A stretch of 64,000 nucleotides of DNA from Burkholderia sp. OK233 (GTDB taxonomy: Bacteria > Pseudomonadota > Gammaproteobacteria > Burkholderiales > Burkholderiaceae), in contig NZ_OCSR01000002.1 of the NCBI RefSeq assembly GCF_900230185.1, positions 3,720,001 through 3,784,000 on the forward strand, given 5' to 3'. The notes beneath the pieces are model-generated. The model was not told the DNA's origin. It saw nothing but the letters and a program-made list of their open reading frames with translations, and did no database searches. Position 1 is the first letter of the stretch. Every line of letters begins with the position of its first letter. A program made the position numbers and the translations under genes. Positions 56,156 through 64,000 of the stretch are shown in pieces.

Positions 56156-57115
56156 TTAATTCGTCGATGCGTTCCAGGGTGTTGAGTTATGGACCATGGC
56201 GTTAAGCGTCACGATGAGCTTGCGAATGCACGCGGTCATGGCCACCTTGAACGGTTTGCCAGCCTTGCGCAGACGGTCGTAAAAGGCCCTGATTACCGGA
56301 TTGAAGCGCAGCGCAGGTATGCAGGCCATGTAAAGCGCGCGCCGCACGATGGCACGACCGCCGTGAATGCGACGCTTGCCGGTGTGCTTGCCGCTGTCGC
56401 AATTGAACGGCGCGACGCCGGTAAGTGCGGCGATCTCGCGGCGGTTCAGCGAGCCGAGCTGGGGCATGAAGGCGATCAGCGTAGCCGCGGCACCGGGGCC
56501 GATACCGGGCACCGAGCGCAGCAGATTCTCCTTCTGGCGCCAGGCGGACGAAGAGCGCATGAACGAATCGATGTCCTTGTCCGCGACGGTGAGCTGCTGT
56601 TTGAGCCATTTGATGTGGTCATTCAGGCTTTCCTTCGCCGCGGCGTGTGCGCGCTCCAGGCGGGCCTTCTCGGCCACGAGCATGTCGATGAGCTGGGCAC
56701 GGCGCAGCAGCAGCGCTTGCAGCTGCTCGGTCTGCACATCGTTGAGCGGACGCACGACGGGTTTGATGACGGCGGCGAAATGGGCAATGACGAACGCGTC
56801 GATGCGGTCTGTCTTCGCCCGTTTGCCGGTGGCTTTGGCAAAGTCGCGCACCTGCCGGGGATTAACCGCGACAGCGGGCAGGCCGGCCTCACAGAGTGCC
56901 CTGAGCACGGCGAGCTCGAGCTTGCCGGTGGCCTCCATGACAATCAGGGTGGGGCCCAGCGCGATCAGACGCTGGACCAGCTGGTCGATGGCAGCGGTTT
57001 CATTGTCGACACTGAAATGCTCGGTGGTGTCGTGGATGGCAACGTCGAGGGTGCTACCGCTAACGTCGATGCCGATATAAACGGAAGAGGAAATCTGGTT
57101 CATCACGGTACCCAT
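56156..57115 (-). CDS. IS110-family DEDD transposase/recombinase
   Basis: A 319-residue recombinase. The RuvC-like DEDD domain has VYIGIDVSGSTLDVAIHDTT (first Asp), TLIVMEATGKLELAVLRAL (Glu) and GKRAKTDRIDAFVIAHFAAV (the two Asp). A coiled linker follows (KARLERAHAAAKESLNDHIK). The C-terminal Tnp domain has LRSVPGIGPGAAATLIAFMP and the conserved catalytic-Ser region near FNCDSGKHTGKRRIHGGRAI. IS110 proteins are guided by a bridge RNA encoded in the element's non-coding end. The product may start at MNQISSSVYIG, four codons in. Confidence 0.93.
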   Translation of the reverse strand: MGTVMNQISSSVYIGIDVSGSTLDVAIHDTTEHFSVDNETAAIDQLVQRLIALGPTLIVMEATGKLELAVLRALCEAGLPAVAVNPRQVRDFAKATGKRAKTDRIDAFVIAHFAAVIKPVVRPLNDVQTEQLQALLLRRAQLIDMLVAEKARLERAHAAAKESLNDHIKWLKQQLTVADKDIDSFMRSSSAWRQKENLLRSVPGIGPGAAATLIAFMPQLGSLNRREIAALTGVAPFNCDSGKHTGKRRIHGGRAIVRRALYMACIPALRFNPVIRAFYDRLRKAGKPFKVAMTACIRKLIVTLNAMVHNSTPWNASTN

Positions 57116-57174
57116 ACTTGCAGGAAAATACGAGCTCGAGGCTCAGTCAACTGTTCGGGTTAAGAGGATGAAAA

Positions 57175-57235
57175 GGACAGTCGCTCAGGCTTCTCTGCGG
57201 GCTCGGAGCCCTGTAGGCAGACGAGCTGACTGTCC
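57175..57235 (-). ncRNA. Candidate IS110 bridge RNA stem-loop
   Basis: In the non-coding end upstream of the transposase, GGACAGTC (57175-57182) pairs with GACTGTCC (57228-57235). The ~45-base interior holds a further hairpin (GGGCTC-C-GAGCCC on the minus strand) and flanking single-stranded bulges. Position and architecture, a structured RNA encoded between the element's left end and the recombinase gene, fit the known bridge RNAs of the IS110 subgroup. Guide segments cannot be identified without relatives. Confidence 0.45.
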
Positions 57236-57286
57236 ATGTGGCGGTACCTGATCGGGGCGGCGCCACAGGAGGGAATATACAAGTGG

Positions 57287-57369
57287 GCAAGAGAAAGCAG
57301 CTCAAACCGCCAATGCTAAGTGGGTCCCGTGGTCTGCTACGGGTAGTGGTGCATCTGGAATCCGTGTTC
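57287..57369. repeat. Copy A (right part) of inverted intergenic repeat
   Basis: 83 bp matching the complement of 57749-57831 with two mismatches (common core CAATGCTAAGTGGGTCCCGT). It continues repeat copy A on the far side of the IS110 insertion. The spacer 57370-57748 between the two inverted copies has no gene; it contains an 11-base C run at 57443-57453. Confidence 0.8.
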
Positions 57370-57748
57370 GTGCCCCTGCATACGCCAGTGACAAGGGCGT
57401 CATTCTTCCGGCGGCGCTGCGCGCGCCGAAGAGTAGTTCATACCCCCCCCCCCGCTACGTTTTAACGCCCACGCCTCCCCACCGAACCGTGGCTCGTCAT
57501 TGCACCGCCACCGCGATTGTGATTGGACCCGCAGTCGCAACTGCAACTGTGATCGTCATTGCAGCACACAGACAAATCATTTGAAGTGGGGGTTTCCGGG
57601 TGAGTGCGGAGGCCTGTCGCCGAGGCGAAGCCGATGGCCCTCACGGACCTCAACCGAAGCCCCTGGTTTCCCATGCAGACCCATCCGCGACGCACGTAGT
57701 GCGGAGTGGGAGCTGATGACTCCTTTGTCACTAACGCGGAGTGTGCGA

Positions 57749-57831
57749 GAACACGGATTCCAGATGCACCACTACCCGTAGCAGACCACGGGACCCACTT
57801 AGCATTGGCGGTTTGAGCCGCTTTCTTTTGC
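57749..57831. repeat. Copy B (left part) of inverted intergenic repeat
   Basis: Inverse of 57287-57369. It is followed by the IS30 element at 57834 and resumes at 58959, where the hairpin and the TAGTGGTCTATTAGCG block complete the copy. Confidence 0.8.
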
Positions 57832-57833
57832 CT

Positions 57834-58958
57834 GGCGGTTTCAAAATACAAGTGCAACAGCCTCAGTTAGGATGCGTTGCATGGGAAAAATATACGAACA
57901 TCTGGGCGCCGAAGAGCGCGGCGTGATCTTTGCGATGAAGATGGAGAACCGCAAATCAAGCGAGATTGCGCTTGCTTTGCAGCGCTCGCGCAGCACGATC
58001 AGTCGGGAGTTGAGGCGCAATAACTGGAAGCCGAAGCACGAGCGCAGCGCGCTGGGCAGGCCCCCGGTTGCGGGTGGATACAATGCAACATCCGCCGGGC
58101 GCAGAGCAGCGCAGCTTCGCCGTAAGCCGCGTCGCGAGCGCAAGCTCCAGCCTGAAGGAGCCCTGTGGTCTGAAGTGCGTCAGCATCTGGACGAGTGCCA
58201 CTCTCCCGAACAGATTTCTGCCGAACTCAAACGTACCCATCCAGACGAACCCGCCTTGAACGCCTCACATGAAACCATCTACAACGCCATCTACGCCATG
58301 CCACGCGGCGAGCTCAAGCGCGAGCTGGTGGGCCTGTTAAGACAGGGGCGTAGTACGCGCAAGCCGCGCACGCGAGGCGAGGACCGGCGCGGCAAGCTGG
58401 TCGATATGGCCAGTATTCATATCCGGCCTCCGGAGGCCAATGAGCGGCTGATTGCGGGGCATTGGGAAGGCGATCTGATCAAGGGGGCGGGCAACCGTTC
58501 AGCCGTGGGCACACTGATCGATCGCAGCACGCTGTTCGTGATGCTGGTGAAGATGGAAGACAGCACCGCTGAGGCCGCGCTGAAGGCGTACAGCGCGGCG
58601 TTTGCGCCGCTTGATCCGGAACTGCTCAAGACCCTGACTTACGATCAGGGTAAGGAAATGGCTCTACATAAGAAGCTGGCAGAGGCTACAGGTATCAAGG
58701 TCTACTTCTGTGATCCGCATAGCCCCTGGCAACGCGGTATCTGCGAGAACACCAACGGGCTGCTGCGCCAGTTCCTGCCCAAAGGAGCAGACCTGTCGAA
58801 GTTCTCGCAGCGCGAGCTTGATGCGATCGCGCTGAACCTGAATCGGCGACCTCGAAAAACGCTTGGCTGGCGCAGGCCTGGAGAAGCCTTCATTGAAAAC
58901 TGCGCCAGGCAAGGAATTGTTATTGACCCGGCTGTTGCACTTGGTATTTGAAACCGCC
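57834..58958 (+). mobile_element. IS30-family insertion sequence
   Basis: 1,125-bp element with 29-bp imperfect terminal inverted repeats: 57834-57862 (GGCGGTTTCAAAATACAAGT...) and the complement of 58930-58958 (GGCGGTTTCAAATACCAAGT...). A 3-bp CCT flanks both ends (57831-57833 and 58959-58961), a plausible target duplication. One intact transposase gene fills it, so it may be active. Confidence 0.88.
57872..58951 (+). CDS. IS30-family transposase
   Basis: A 359-residue transposase. The N-terminal HTH is MKMENRKSSEIALALQRSRS with TISRELRRNNW. A basic linker follows. The DDE domain has LIAGHWEGDLIKGAGNRSAV (first Asp), LLKTLTYDQGKEMALHKKLA (second Asp) and SPWQRGICENTNGLLRQFLP (Glu, with the conserved HSPWQRG-EN motif). 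The ending RPRKTLGWRRPGEAF is typical. Start ATG 57872 reads MRCMGKIYEHLGAEERGVIF; a second ATG four codons in is also possible. Intact. Confidence 0.95.
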   Translation: MRCMGKIYEHLGAEERGVIFAMKMENRKSSEIALALQRSRSTISRELRRNNWKPKHERSALGRPPVAGGYNATSAGRRAAQLRRKPRRERKLQPEGALWSEVRQHLDECHSPEQISAELKRTHPDEPALNASHETIYNAIYAMPRGELKRELVGLLRQGRSTRKPRTRGEDRRGKLVDMASIHIRPPEANERLIAGHWEGDLIKGAGNRSAVGTLIDRSTLFVMLVKMEDSTAEAALKAYSAAFAPLDPELLKTLTYDQGKEMALHKKLAEATGIKVYFCDPHSPWQRGICENTNGLLRQFLPKGADLSKFSQRELDAIALNLNRRPRKTLGWRRPGEAFIENCARQGIVIDPAVALGI

Positions 58959-59045
58959 CCTACTTTTCTTTGCGGCATGCAAAGAAAAGTAGGTGCCGCC
59001 CCGCACAGTGGCAACGCTAATAGACCACTAGCAAATCAAGGAAAG
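58959..59045 (-). repeat. Copy B (right part) of inverted intergenic repeat
   Basis: Contains a complete hairpin CTACTTTTCTTTGC/GCAAAGAAAAGTAG (58960-58992), then GGTGCCGCCCCGCAC and the TAGTGGTCTATTAGCG block on the minus strand. Equivalent to 55935-56017. The hairpin is a common intergenic palindrome type in Paraburkholderia-like genomes. Confidence 0.8.
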
Positions 59046-59272
59046 CCCAAAACCCCAATAACACTGACAAACAAGCGCCGCGCAGGCAAACCCCTGCACT
59101 TGGTGCAAAAACCTCCCTGCACATCCCATGCCAAACCAAAAACAAGAAACTCCCCTGTGATAAGTTCGTCTGACGCGGACAGACCCTCTACAATCGGAAT
59201 CGACCAGCCAGTCCCCATCGGCATCCGAAATTGGAAATCAACCCGAAAGCGAACACCATAGGAGCGACCCTG

Positions 59273-61555
59273 ATGCAGCAGCCAGAAGCCCTCGGCGGCC
59301 TGTCCCACTCGGGCGGAATCGACCACCGCGAACCCGAGCCGGACGGCGCATTCATCCCGACGGAAAACCTCAACGTCGCGAGCGCCACCCAGCACGTGCT
59401 GAAGTCTGGCGACACCTTTATCGTCAACGATCCCCTCGGCGACATCACCGGCCACGACGACGGCCTGTTCGTCAACGACACCCGCGTCCTGTCGAACCTG
59501 CGCCTTACCTTCGGTGGCCGCGCGCCCTCGTTGCTGTCAGGCAGCGTCAGTAGCGACAACACATCGTTCACCGCCCATCTGACCAACCGCCCCCTGCCGC
59601 CGCTCGGCGGCGACAGCACACCGGAAGGCGTGATCCACGTAGAACGCGTGCGCGTGCTCTCGGGCACCGTGCTCAACGAAGCGATCGAACTCACCAACTA
59701 CGGCACGAGCGATGCAGTCGTGCCGCTGTCCATCTCCTTCGCAAGCGACTTTCGCGACATGTTCGAAGTGCGCGGACTCAAGCGCGACAAACAGGGCCGT
59801 GTCGAACCGGCACGCGTCGAAAACCGTGAAGTGCTGCTCGGTTATATCGGTCTCGACGACATGGCGCGCAATGTGCAGATCGCCTTCTCGCCGGAACCGG
59901 ACAAGCTCTTCGCCGATCGCGCTGACTACACCGTCAAGCTGCCGGCGCAAGCGTGCGTGTCGATCTATCTGTCCGTCTCGGTGCAAGTGGTCGCGCAAGC
60001 CGACAAGCCGGCCGCGGGCGTCGCGCAACCCGCGCACGCGGTGAGCGAAGCCCATCTTTCGCAAATCGATGCAGAGCGCCCACGCGTCGGCCGCGCTGCC
60101 GTGCGCGCCGCGCTGGTCGACGCCCACCTGGTGATGCGTGAGCGCCGCCGCGTCACCGCCCGCGTGCGTTCGAGCAATCCGCTCTTCAACGCGTGGATCG
60201 ACCGTTCGCTTGCCGACCTCGGTTTGCTGACCACTGATCTCGCCACCGGCCCGTATCCCTACGCCGGCATCCCGTGGTTTTCAACGCCGTTCGGCCGCGA
60301 TGCGATCATCACGTCGCTGCAGACGTTGTGGCTGCAACCGAATCTGGCCGCGGGCGTGCTGCGCTTTCTCGCCGAACATCAGGCGCGCGAGAATTCGCCG
60401 TTTCGTGACGCCGCGCCTGGCAAGATCATGCACGAGATGCGCAAGGGCGAAATGGCCGCCACCGGCGAAGTGCCGTTCGCCCTGTACTACGGCGGCGTCG
60501 ACAGCACGCCGCTCTTCATCGTGCTGGCCGGCGCCTATGCGGCACGCACGGGTGATCTCGCACTGGTCGACGAGTTGTGGCCGGCGTTGGAGCGCGCGGC
60601 GCAATGGGTAGCGGGCGTGTGCGACAAGAATCGGTATGGTCTGCTGGACTATCAGCGGGAGTCTGACGGCGGTCTCGCCAATCAAGGCTGGAAGGACAGC
60701 CACGATTCGGTCTTCCACGCCGACGGCCGGTTCCCCGACGGACCCATCGCACTCGTCGAAGTGCAGGCGTATGCAAGCGCGGCATTCGATACGATGGCTC
60801 ACTTCGCCAAGCTACGCGGACTGCATGATCAGGCTAAGCAATACAGCGAGCGCGCGAAGAAAATTCGTCAGTGCGTCGAAGAAAAGTACTGGATGGAAGA
60901 GTCCGGTTTCTACGGCATCGCGCTCGACGGCCACGGCGAACTGTGCCGCGTAATGGCGTCGAATGCGGGCCACTTGCTGGCCTTCGGTCTGCCCTCGCGC
61001 GAGCGCGGCGAAGCGGTGGTGCACGCGCTCGACTCCACGCTGTTTCATACCGGCTGGGGCGTGCGTACGCTGGCCGCAAGCCAGGCGCGCTTCAACCCGA
61101 TGGCGTACCACAACGGCTCGGTCTGGCCGCATGACAACGCGCTCTGCGCGCGCGGCCTGTCACGCTACGGCGGCAAGGCGGCGGCCGTGCGGCTGTTGCA
61201 GGCGCTGTTCCAGGCTGCGGTCAATTTCGACATGCGCCTGCCCGAGCTGTTCTGCGGGTTCCCGAGACGACGGGGCGAGCCGCCTACCGCCTATCCGGTC
61301 GCCTGTCTGCCGCAAGCCTGGGCGGCGGGCTCGCCGTTCATGATGCTCGAAGCCTGTTTGGGTATCACGATCGATGCGGAGCGGCGCGAAGTCGTGATCG
61401 AGCAGCCCATGCTGCCCGAGGGCATCGACTGGCTCGAAGTCGGCGATCTGAAGGTAGGCGATTCGTCGGTGTCGATCACGTTCCGGCGGATCGGTGACAA
61501 GGTGGTCGCGTCGGCAGCCGAGCAGGGCGACGTGCGGGTGGTCGCGCTGCTGTAG
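59273..61555 (+). CDS. Amylo-alpha-1,6-glucosidase / glycogen-debranching-like protein
   Basis: A 760-residue enzyme from ATG 59273 (MQQPEALGGLSHSGGIDHRE), with GGAGCGACCC upstream; a TTG at 59231 is not needed. The N-terminal bis-domain has GDTFIVNDPLGDITGHDDGL and FVNDTRVLSNLRLTFGGRAP. The C-terminal (alpha/alpha)6 barrel, GH63/GDE-like, shows PYAGIPWFSTPFGRDAIITS, LLDYQRESDGGLANQGWKDS with acidic catalytic candidates, and YHNGSVWPHDNALCARGLSR. It should hydrolyse alpha-1,6 branches or related glucosides (glycogen or trehalose-type metabolism). It is followed by an RpiR regulator gene 110 bp later. Confidence 0.9.
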   Translation: MQQPEALGGLSHSGGIDHREPEPDGAFIPTENLNVASATQHVLKSGDTFIVNDPLGDITGHDDGLFVNDTRVLSNLRLTFGGRAPSLLSGSVSSDNTSFTAHLTNRPLPPLGGDSTPEGVIHVERVRVLSGTVLNEAIELTNYGTSDAVVPLSISFASDFRDMFEVRGLKRDKQGRVEPARVENREVLLGYIGLDDMARNVQIAFSPEPDKLFADRADYTVKLPAQACVSIYLSVSVQVVAQADKPAAGVAQPAHAVSEAHLSQIDAERPRVGRAAVRAALVDAHLVMRERRRVTARVRSSNPLFNAWIDRSLADLGLLTTDLATGPYPYAGIPWFSTPFGRDAIITSLQTLWLQPNLAAGVLRFLAEHQARENSPFRDAAPGKIMHEMRKGEMAATGEVPFALYYGGVDSTPLFIVLAGAYAARTGDLALVDELWPALERAAQWVAGVCDKNRYGLLDYQRESDGGLANQGWKDSHDSVFHADGRFPDGPIALVEVQAYASAAFDTMAHFAKLRGLHDQAKQYSERAKKIRQCVEEKYWMEESGFYGIALDGHGELCRVMASNAGHLLAFGLPSRERGEAVVHALDSTLFHTGWGVRTLAASQARFNPMAYHNGSVWPHDNALCARGLSRYGGKAAAVRLLQALFQAAVNFDMRLPELFCGFPRRRGEPPTAYPVACLPQAWAAGSPFMMLEACLGITIDAERREVVIEQPMLPEGIDWLEVGDLKVGDSSVSITFRRIGDKVVASAAEQGDVRVVALL

Positions 61556-61621
61556 AACCGGGTCTTCGCGAGGCACGAAGCGCACGCTGGAAGTTCTGTT
61601 GGATGCGATGCACCGGGTGGT

Positions 61622-61635
61622 AACATTTGTTGTCA
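61622..61635. promoter_or_regulatory. Candidate RpiR operator (autoregulatory)
   Basis: AACATTTGTTGTCA, 31 bp before the rpiR-type gene, recurs exactly inverted at 62594-62607 before the next gene. Shared sites at the regulator's own promoter and its neighbour suggest control by this RpiR protein. Confidence 0.5.
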
Positions 61636-61665
61636 TTCTTATCGACCGTTCGCCCGGTATATCGC

Positions 61666-62520
61666 ATGCCAGACAGTTTTGACCAGCTCGCCGCCCTGAT
61701 CCGGGCGCGCTTCTCCGAACTGAGTCCGCAGTTCCAGATGGGAGCAGGGTTCCTGCTCGATCATCCCGACGAAGTCGCGGTCTCGTCCATGCGCAAAGTG
61801 GCCGAGCGGGCGCAGGTGCAACCGGCCTCGCTCGTTCGCCTGTCGCAGCAACTGGGTTTTCCCGGCTGGAACGAGTTGCGCAACCTGTTCGTCGCGCGCG
61901 TGCGCACGCGGCCCGAGCCGCTCACCAGTCGCGCCCGTTCTCTCGTCAAATCGAAAGATGCACTGGCGAACGACCTGCTGGTCGCGCAACAACACAACCT
62001 TGAGGTCACCGCCGCGCATAACGGCCGCGTGATCGTGGAAGCGGCGCGACTCTTGCGGCGCGCGCCGCATGTGCATGTAGCAGGCTTTCGGTCCTGTTAT
62101 GCGGTGGCGTTTGGGCTGGTCTACGGATACCGGCTGTTTCGCTCGTCGGTGTCGCTGCTCAACGGCGAAGCCGGCACGCTCGAGATGCAGCTGCGCACGG
62201 TCGCGCGTGACAGCGCCACCATCGTCATCAGTTTCGCACCCTATTCAGTCGAAGCGGCGCGCGTGGCCGAAGCCGCGTTGGAAAAAGGCAGCAAGCTGAT
62301 TGCGATCACGGATAGCGCGGTTTCGCCGATCGCGCTGAATGCCGACAAGGTGCTGATTTTTTCGCACGAAAGCCCGTCGTTCTTTCCATCGCTGGTGGCG
62401 GCCACGGCGATTTCCGAATCGCTGGTCGCGCATCTGCTCGCGCTCGAAGGGGCGGGTGCCGTCGAGCAACTCGGCATCGCCGAGCAATCGTTGCACGAAA
62501 AGGGCGCGTACGTGCCTTGA
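61666..62520 (+). CDS. RpiR-family transcriptional regulator (HTH + SIS)
   Basis: A 284-residue regulator from ATG 61666 (MPDSFDQLAALIRARFSELS). The N-terminal HTH_6 domain carries DEVAVSSMRKVAERAQVQPA and SLVRLSQQLGFPGWNELRNL. The C-terminal SIS domain (about 125-260) has RRAPHVHVAGFRSCYAVAFG and ATIVISFAPYSVEAARVAEA, which normally bind a phosphosugar or similar ligand. It precedes the C45 hydrolase and a class-III aminotransferase gene and shares an operator-like sequence with them. Confidence 0.92.
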   Translation: MPDSFDQLAALIRARFSELSPQFQMGAGFLLDHPDEVAVSSMRKVAERAQVQPASLVRLSQQLGFPGWNELRNLFVARVRTRPEPLTSRARSLVKSKDALANDLLVAQQHNLEVTAAHNGRVIVEAARLLRRAPHVHVAGFRSCYAVAFGLVYGYRLFRSSVSLLNGEAGTLEMQLRTVARDSATIVISFAPYSVEAARVAEAALEKGSKLIAITDSAVSPIALNADKVLIFSHESPSFFPSLVAATAISESLVAHLLALEGAGAVEQLGIAEQSLHEKGAYVP

Positions 62521-62592
62521 AGTTTTTCCCCTGAACCACGCAGCAGCGTGTCACGGAGCGCAGACGCTCCGTTTGCTTCGCCATTACATCGT

Positions 62593-62622
62593 TTGACAAC
62601 AAATGTTGTTTAGAAGTATAAA
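62593..62622 (+). promoter_or_regulatory. Sigma-70 promoter with dyad operator
   Basis: TTGACA (62593-62598), 18-bp spacer, TATAAA (62617-62622), placed 22 bp before the GTG at 62644. The palindrome ACAACAAATGTTGT (62596-62609) overlaps the -35 and spacer and matches the site before the RpiR-type gene, so bound regulator would repress. Confidence 0.65.
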
Positions 62623-62643
62623 TACGTACCGATTGTTGAGTAG

Positions 62644-63711
62644 GTGCGAGCCGTGGTGTCGAAGCAGGATTTGAGTCTTGTTCAGGTGGGCGGTGAGCCG
62701 TATGACATCGGCTACCGGTTGGGTGAAATCGCCAGGCCGGTATTCACCGAATACATGGAGCAAAGCAGTGCGTGGCCGGCGGTTCGACGCTGGCACGGCG
62801 ATCCGTTCGTGCAGCAACTGCGCGGTGCAGCCCAAGCCCATTTTCCGGCGCTGCTGGTCGAGCTCGACGGCATGGCTGCAGGATTGGGTTGGTCGGCGGA
62901 AGATCTCTTTTTGTGGAATTGCCGCGGCGAGTTAATTCACAACGCGCCGGACGGTTGCACGACGTTGGCCGCCGTCGCAGGCCATGCGCGTTTCATTGCA
63001 CACAATGAAGACGGCGATCCCTTTCTGCGCGAGCGTTGCTCGCTGGTCGAGGTTCAACCTGCGGGCAAGCGCGGCTTCGTGAGCTTCTATTACCCTGGAT
63101 CGCTGCCGGGTCACACCTTCGCCGCTAACCGTGCCGGTCTCGTGCAGGCCATCAACAACTTGCGCATCCGCGTACCCACAGCCGGCGTGCCGCGGATGAT
63201 TCTCTCTCGCGCGGTGCTCGATGCGGCCTCGCTCGACGAGGCGCTGCATATCCTGCGCGACCCCCCGGCTGCGAGCGGCTTTCATCACATGCTCGGTTGT
63301 GCGGGGGACGAGCGTCTCCTGAGCGTCGAAGCAAGTGCGCAGCGATGTTCCGTGCAAACGGTGTCGGCTTTTGCCGGCCATGCGAACCATCTGATCCATC
63401 CTGGCTGCGAAGCCGAGGCGCAAATCGTCACCGATTCTTCGCGTGACAGGCAGGCGCGCGTCGAACATTTGCTGCCCAGACTCGCCAGTCCAATTACCCC
63501 CGCCGCCTTGCTCGAGGTGTTGCAGGATCGCGCGCCTGCAGGCCTGCCCATCTACCGCGATGACCCGCTCGATCCCGACGACGAAAACACGCTCGCCACC
63601 GTGCTCTTCGAAATCGGCAATGCCGATGTCTCGATGAAAGTCTATCGACAGGGGCAATGCGCGTTCGACACCGTCATCGCATGCGTGCCGCCCGCGCAGC
63701 CCTGCGTCTGA
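62644..63711 (+). CDS. C45-family autoproteolytic acyltransferase/hydrolase
   Basis: A 355-residue Ntn-hydrolase of the acyl-CoA:6-aminopenicillanate acyltransferase-like family (peptidase C45). Features are YDIGYRLGEIARPVFTEYM near the N-terminus, the likely self-cleavage and nucleophile site at Cys in NAPDGCTTLAAV (about residue 105), and IAHNEDGDPFLRERCSLVEV just after it. After maturation the Cys becomes N-terminal. It starts with GTG 62644 (GTG 62653 is possible). No signal peptide. It likely hydrolyses an N-acyl amino acid or lactam-like amide. The next gene, 34 bp on, encodes an aminotransferase that could use the released amine. Confidence 0.87.
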   Translation: MRAVVSKQDLSLVQVGGEPYDIGYRLGEIARPVFTEYMEQSSAWPAVRRWHGDPFVQQLRGAAQAHFPALLVELDGMAAGLGWSAEDLFLWNCRGELIHNAPDGCTTLAAVAGHARFIAHNEDGDPFLRERCSLVEVQPAGKRGFVSFYYPGSLPGHTFAANRAGLVQAINNLRIRVPTAGVPRMILSRAVLDAASLDEALHILRDPPAASGFHHMLGCAGDERLLSVEASAQRCSVQTVSAFAGHANHLIHPGCEAEAQIVTDSSRDRQARVEHLLPRLASPITPAALLEVLQDRAPAGLPIYRDDPLDPDDENTLATVLFEIGNADVSMKVYRQGQCAFDTVIACVPPAQPCV

Positions 63712-63745
63712 GCAGCCGTCGCCAATAGAAAGGAAAAGGAAAACC

Positions 63746-64000
63746 ATGTCCAGCGTATTCCATCGCTCGCCGAAGCAGTCACTGCCGGTGGCTATCGCCG
63801 GCGACGGCATCGAAATCATCGACTCCACCGGCAGGCGCTACATCGATGCCTCGGGCGGCGCAGCCGTCTCGTGCCTCGGCCACAGCAACCAGCGTGTGAT
63901 CGACGCGATCAAGCGGCAATCGCAGCAATTGCCGTATGCGCACACGTTGTTCTTCACCACCCAGGTCGCCGAGGAACTCGCCGACCGTCTGGTGGCGAGC
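63746..64000 (+). CDS. Class-III aminotransferase, N-terminal part
   Basis: The first 85 codons of a fold-type I, class-III aminotransferase cut by the window edge. MSSVFHRSPKQSLPVAIAGD begins it. GIEIIDSTGRRYIDASGGAA and VSCLGHSNQRVIDAIKRQSQ are the family N-terminal motifs, and YAHTLFFTTQVAEELADRL follows. An AAAGGAAAAGG site precedes the ATG. The family transfers amino groups from omega-amino acids or amines. It is in tandem with the C45 hydrolase and probably in the RpiR regulon. The PLP lysine lies outside the window. Confidence 0.88.
   Translation, partial: MSSVFHRSPKQSLPVAIAGDGIEIIDSTGRRYIDASGGAAVSCLGHSNQRVIDAIKRQSQQLPYAHTLFFTTQVAEELADRLVAS

Larger units (their letters stand above)
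56018..57283 (-). mobile_element. IS110-family insertion sequence
   Basis: About 1.27 kb inserted in the hairpin of repeat copy A; rejoining AGAGAAG (ending 56017) to TGGGCAAG (starting 57284) restores the sequence of copy B. AAG occurs on both sides of the junctions, so the exact limits are uncertain by three bases. No terminal inverted repeats, and one DEDD recombinase, as expected for the family, which often inserts into REP-like palindromes. Confidence 0.75.

Noticed and set aside
57462..57857. 131-codon minus-strand open frame across the inverted repeat
   Set aside because: It crosses an IS30 end and a non-coding repeat; the product has low complexity and no start signal.
1..64000. tRNA or rRNA genes
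   Set aside because: No cloverleaf-like or rRNA-like sequence was noticed by eye; a covariance-model scan would be needed to exclude a tRNA.

Overview
The window looks like a Burkholderia-type betaproteobacterium, most like Paraburkholderia or Caballeronia. The evidence is high GC with the matching codon use, an OmpC-like trimeric porin with a SSVTLYG start, polar amino acid ABC operons, a solitary MreB paralogue, and intergenic hairpins of the GCGGGGCGGCACCTACTT type. These calls rest on reading translated frames and motifs; no database search was run.

Layout. (1) 0.2-1.2 kb: relic of a tyrosine recombinase. (2) 1.5-18 kb: uptake and metabolism locus. A minus-strand operon (9.3 to 3.1 kb) holds a periplasmic binding protein, two permeases, an ATPase, a PLP aminotransferase, an SDR and an RraA-like aldolase, with a divergent LysR regulator. 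A second unit (11.7-16.3 kb) has a divergent LysR regulator, a class-V aminotransferase fold enzyme and a full second ABC importer. A porin follows at 16.9 kb. (3) 18.2-19.7 kb: a decayed inverted copy of the aminotransferase tail plus SDR head, then a frameshifted IS6-family element. (4) 19.8-29.1 kb: catabolic island with GlcDEF glycolate oxidase, an alpha/beta hydrolase, an Fe-dependent alcohol dehydrogenase, a membrane di-iron hydroxylase, an MFS transporter and an FCD-type GntR regulator. Related AT-rich palindromes precede three of the transcription units. (5) 29.1-35 kb: mobile-element debris, a small DUF1488-like gene, and an IS91-family HUH transposase paired with a tyrosine recombinase. 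(6) 35.1-45.8 kb: Tn7-like transposition module, with an unknown gene, a TnsA-like protein with apparently altered catalytic residues, TnsB (DDE), TnsC (AAA+) and two paralogous TniQ/TnsD proteins. Repeated TnsB-site-like motifs lie near 45.69-45.82 kb. (7) 45.9-64 kb: mostly core-like genes: NmrA-like protein, glutaminase, AraC regulator, DHA2 efflux pump, esterase, MreB-like protein, alpha/beta hydrolase, citrate synthase, glycogen-debranching-type glucosidase, RpiR regulator, C45 acyltransferase and the start of a class-III aminotransferase. Within it, two inverted copies of one ~170-bp repeat have been hit separately, one by an IS110 element and one by an IS30 element.

The most notable system is the Tn7-like module with two target selectors and a divergent TnsA. 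The catabolic island with shared operators and the nested-IS inverted repeat are the next most interesting.
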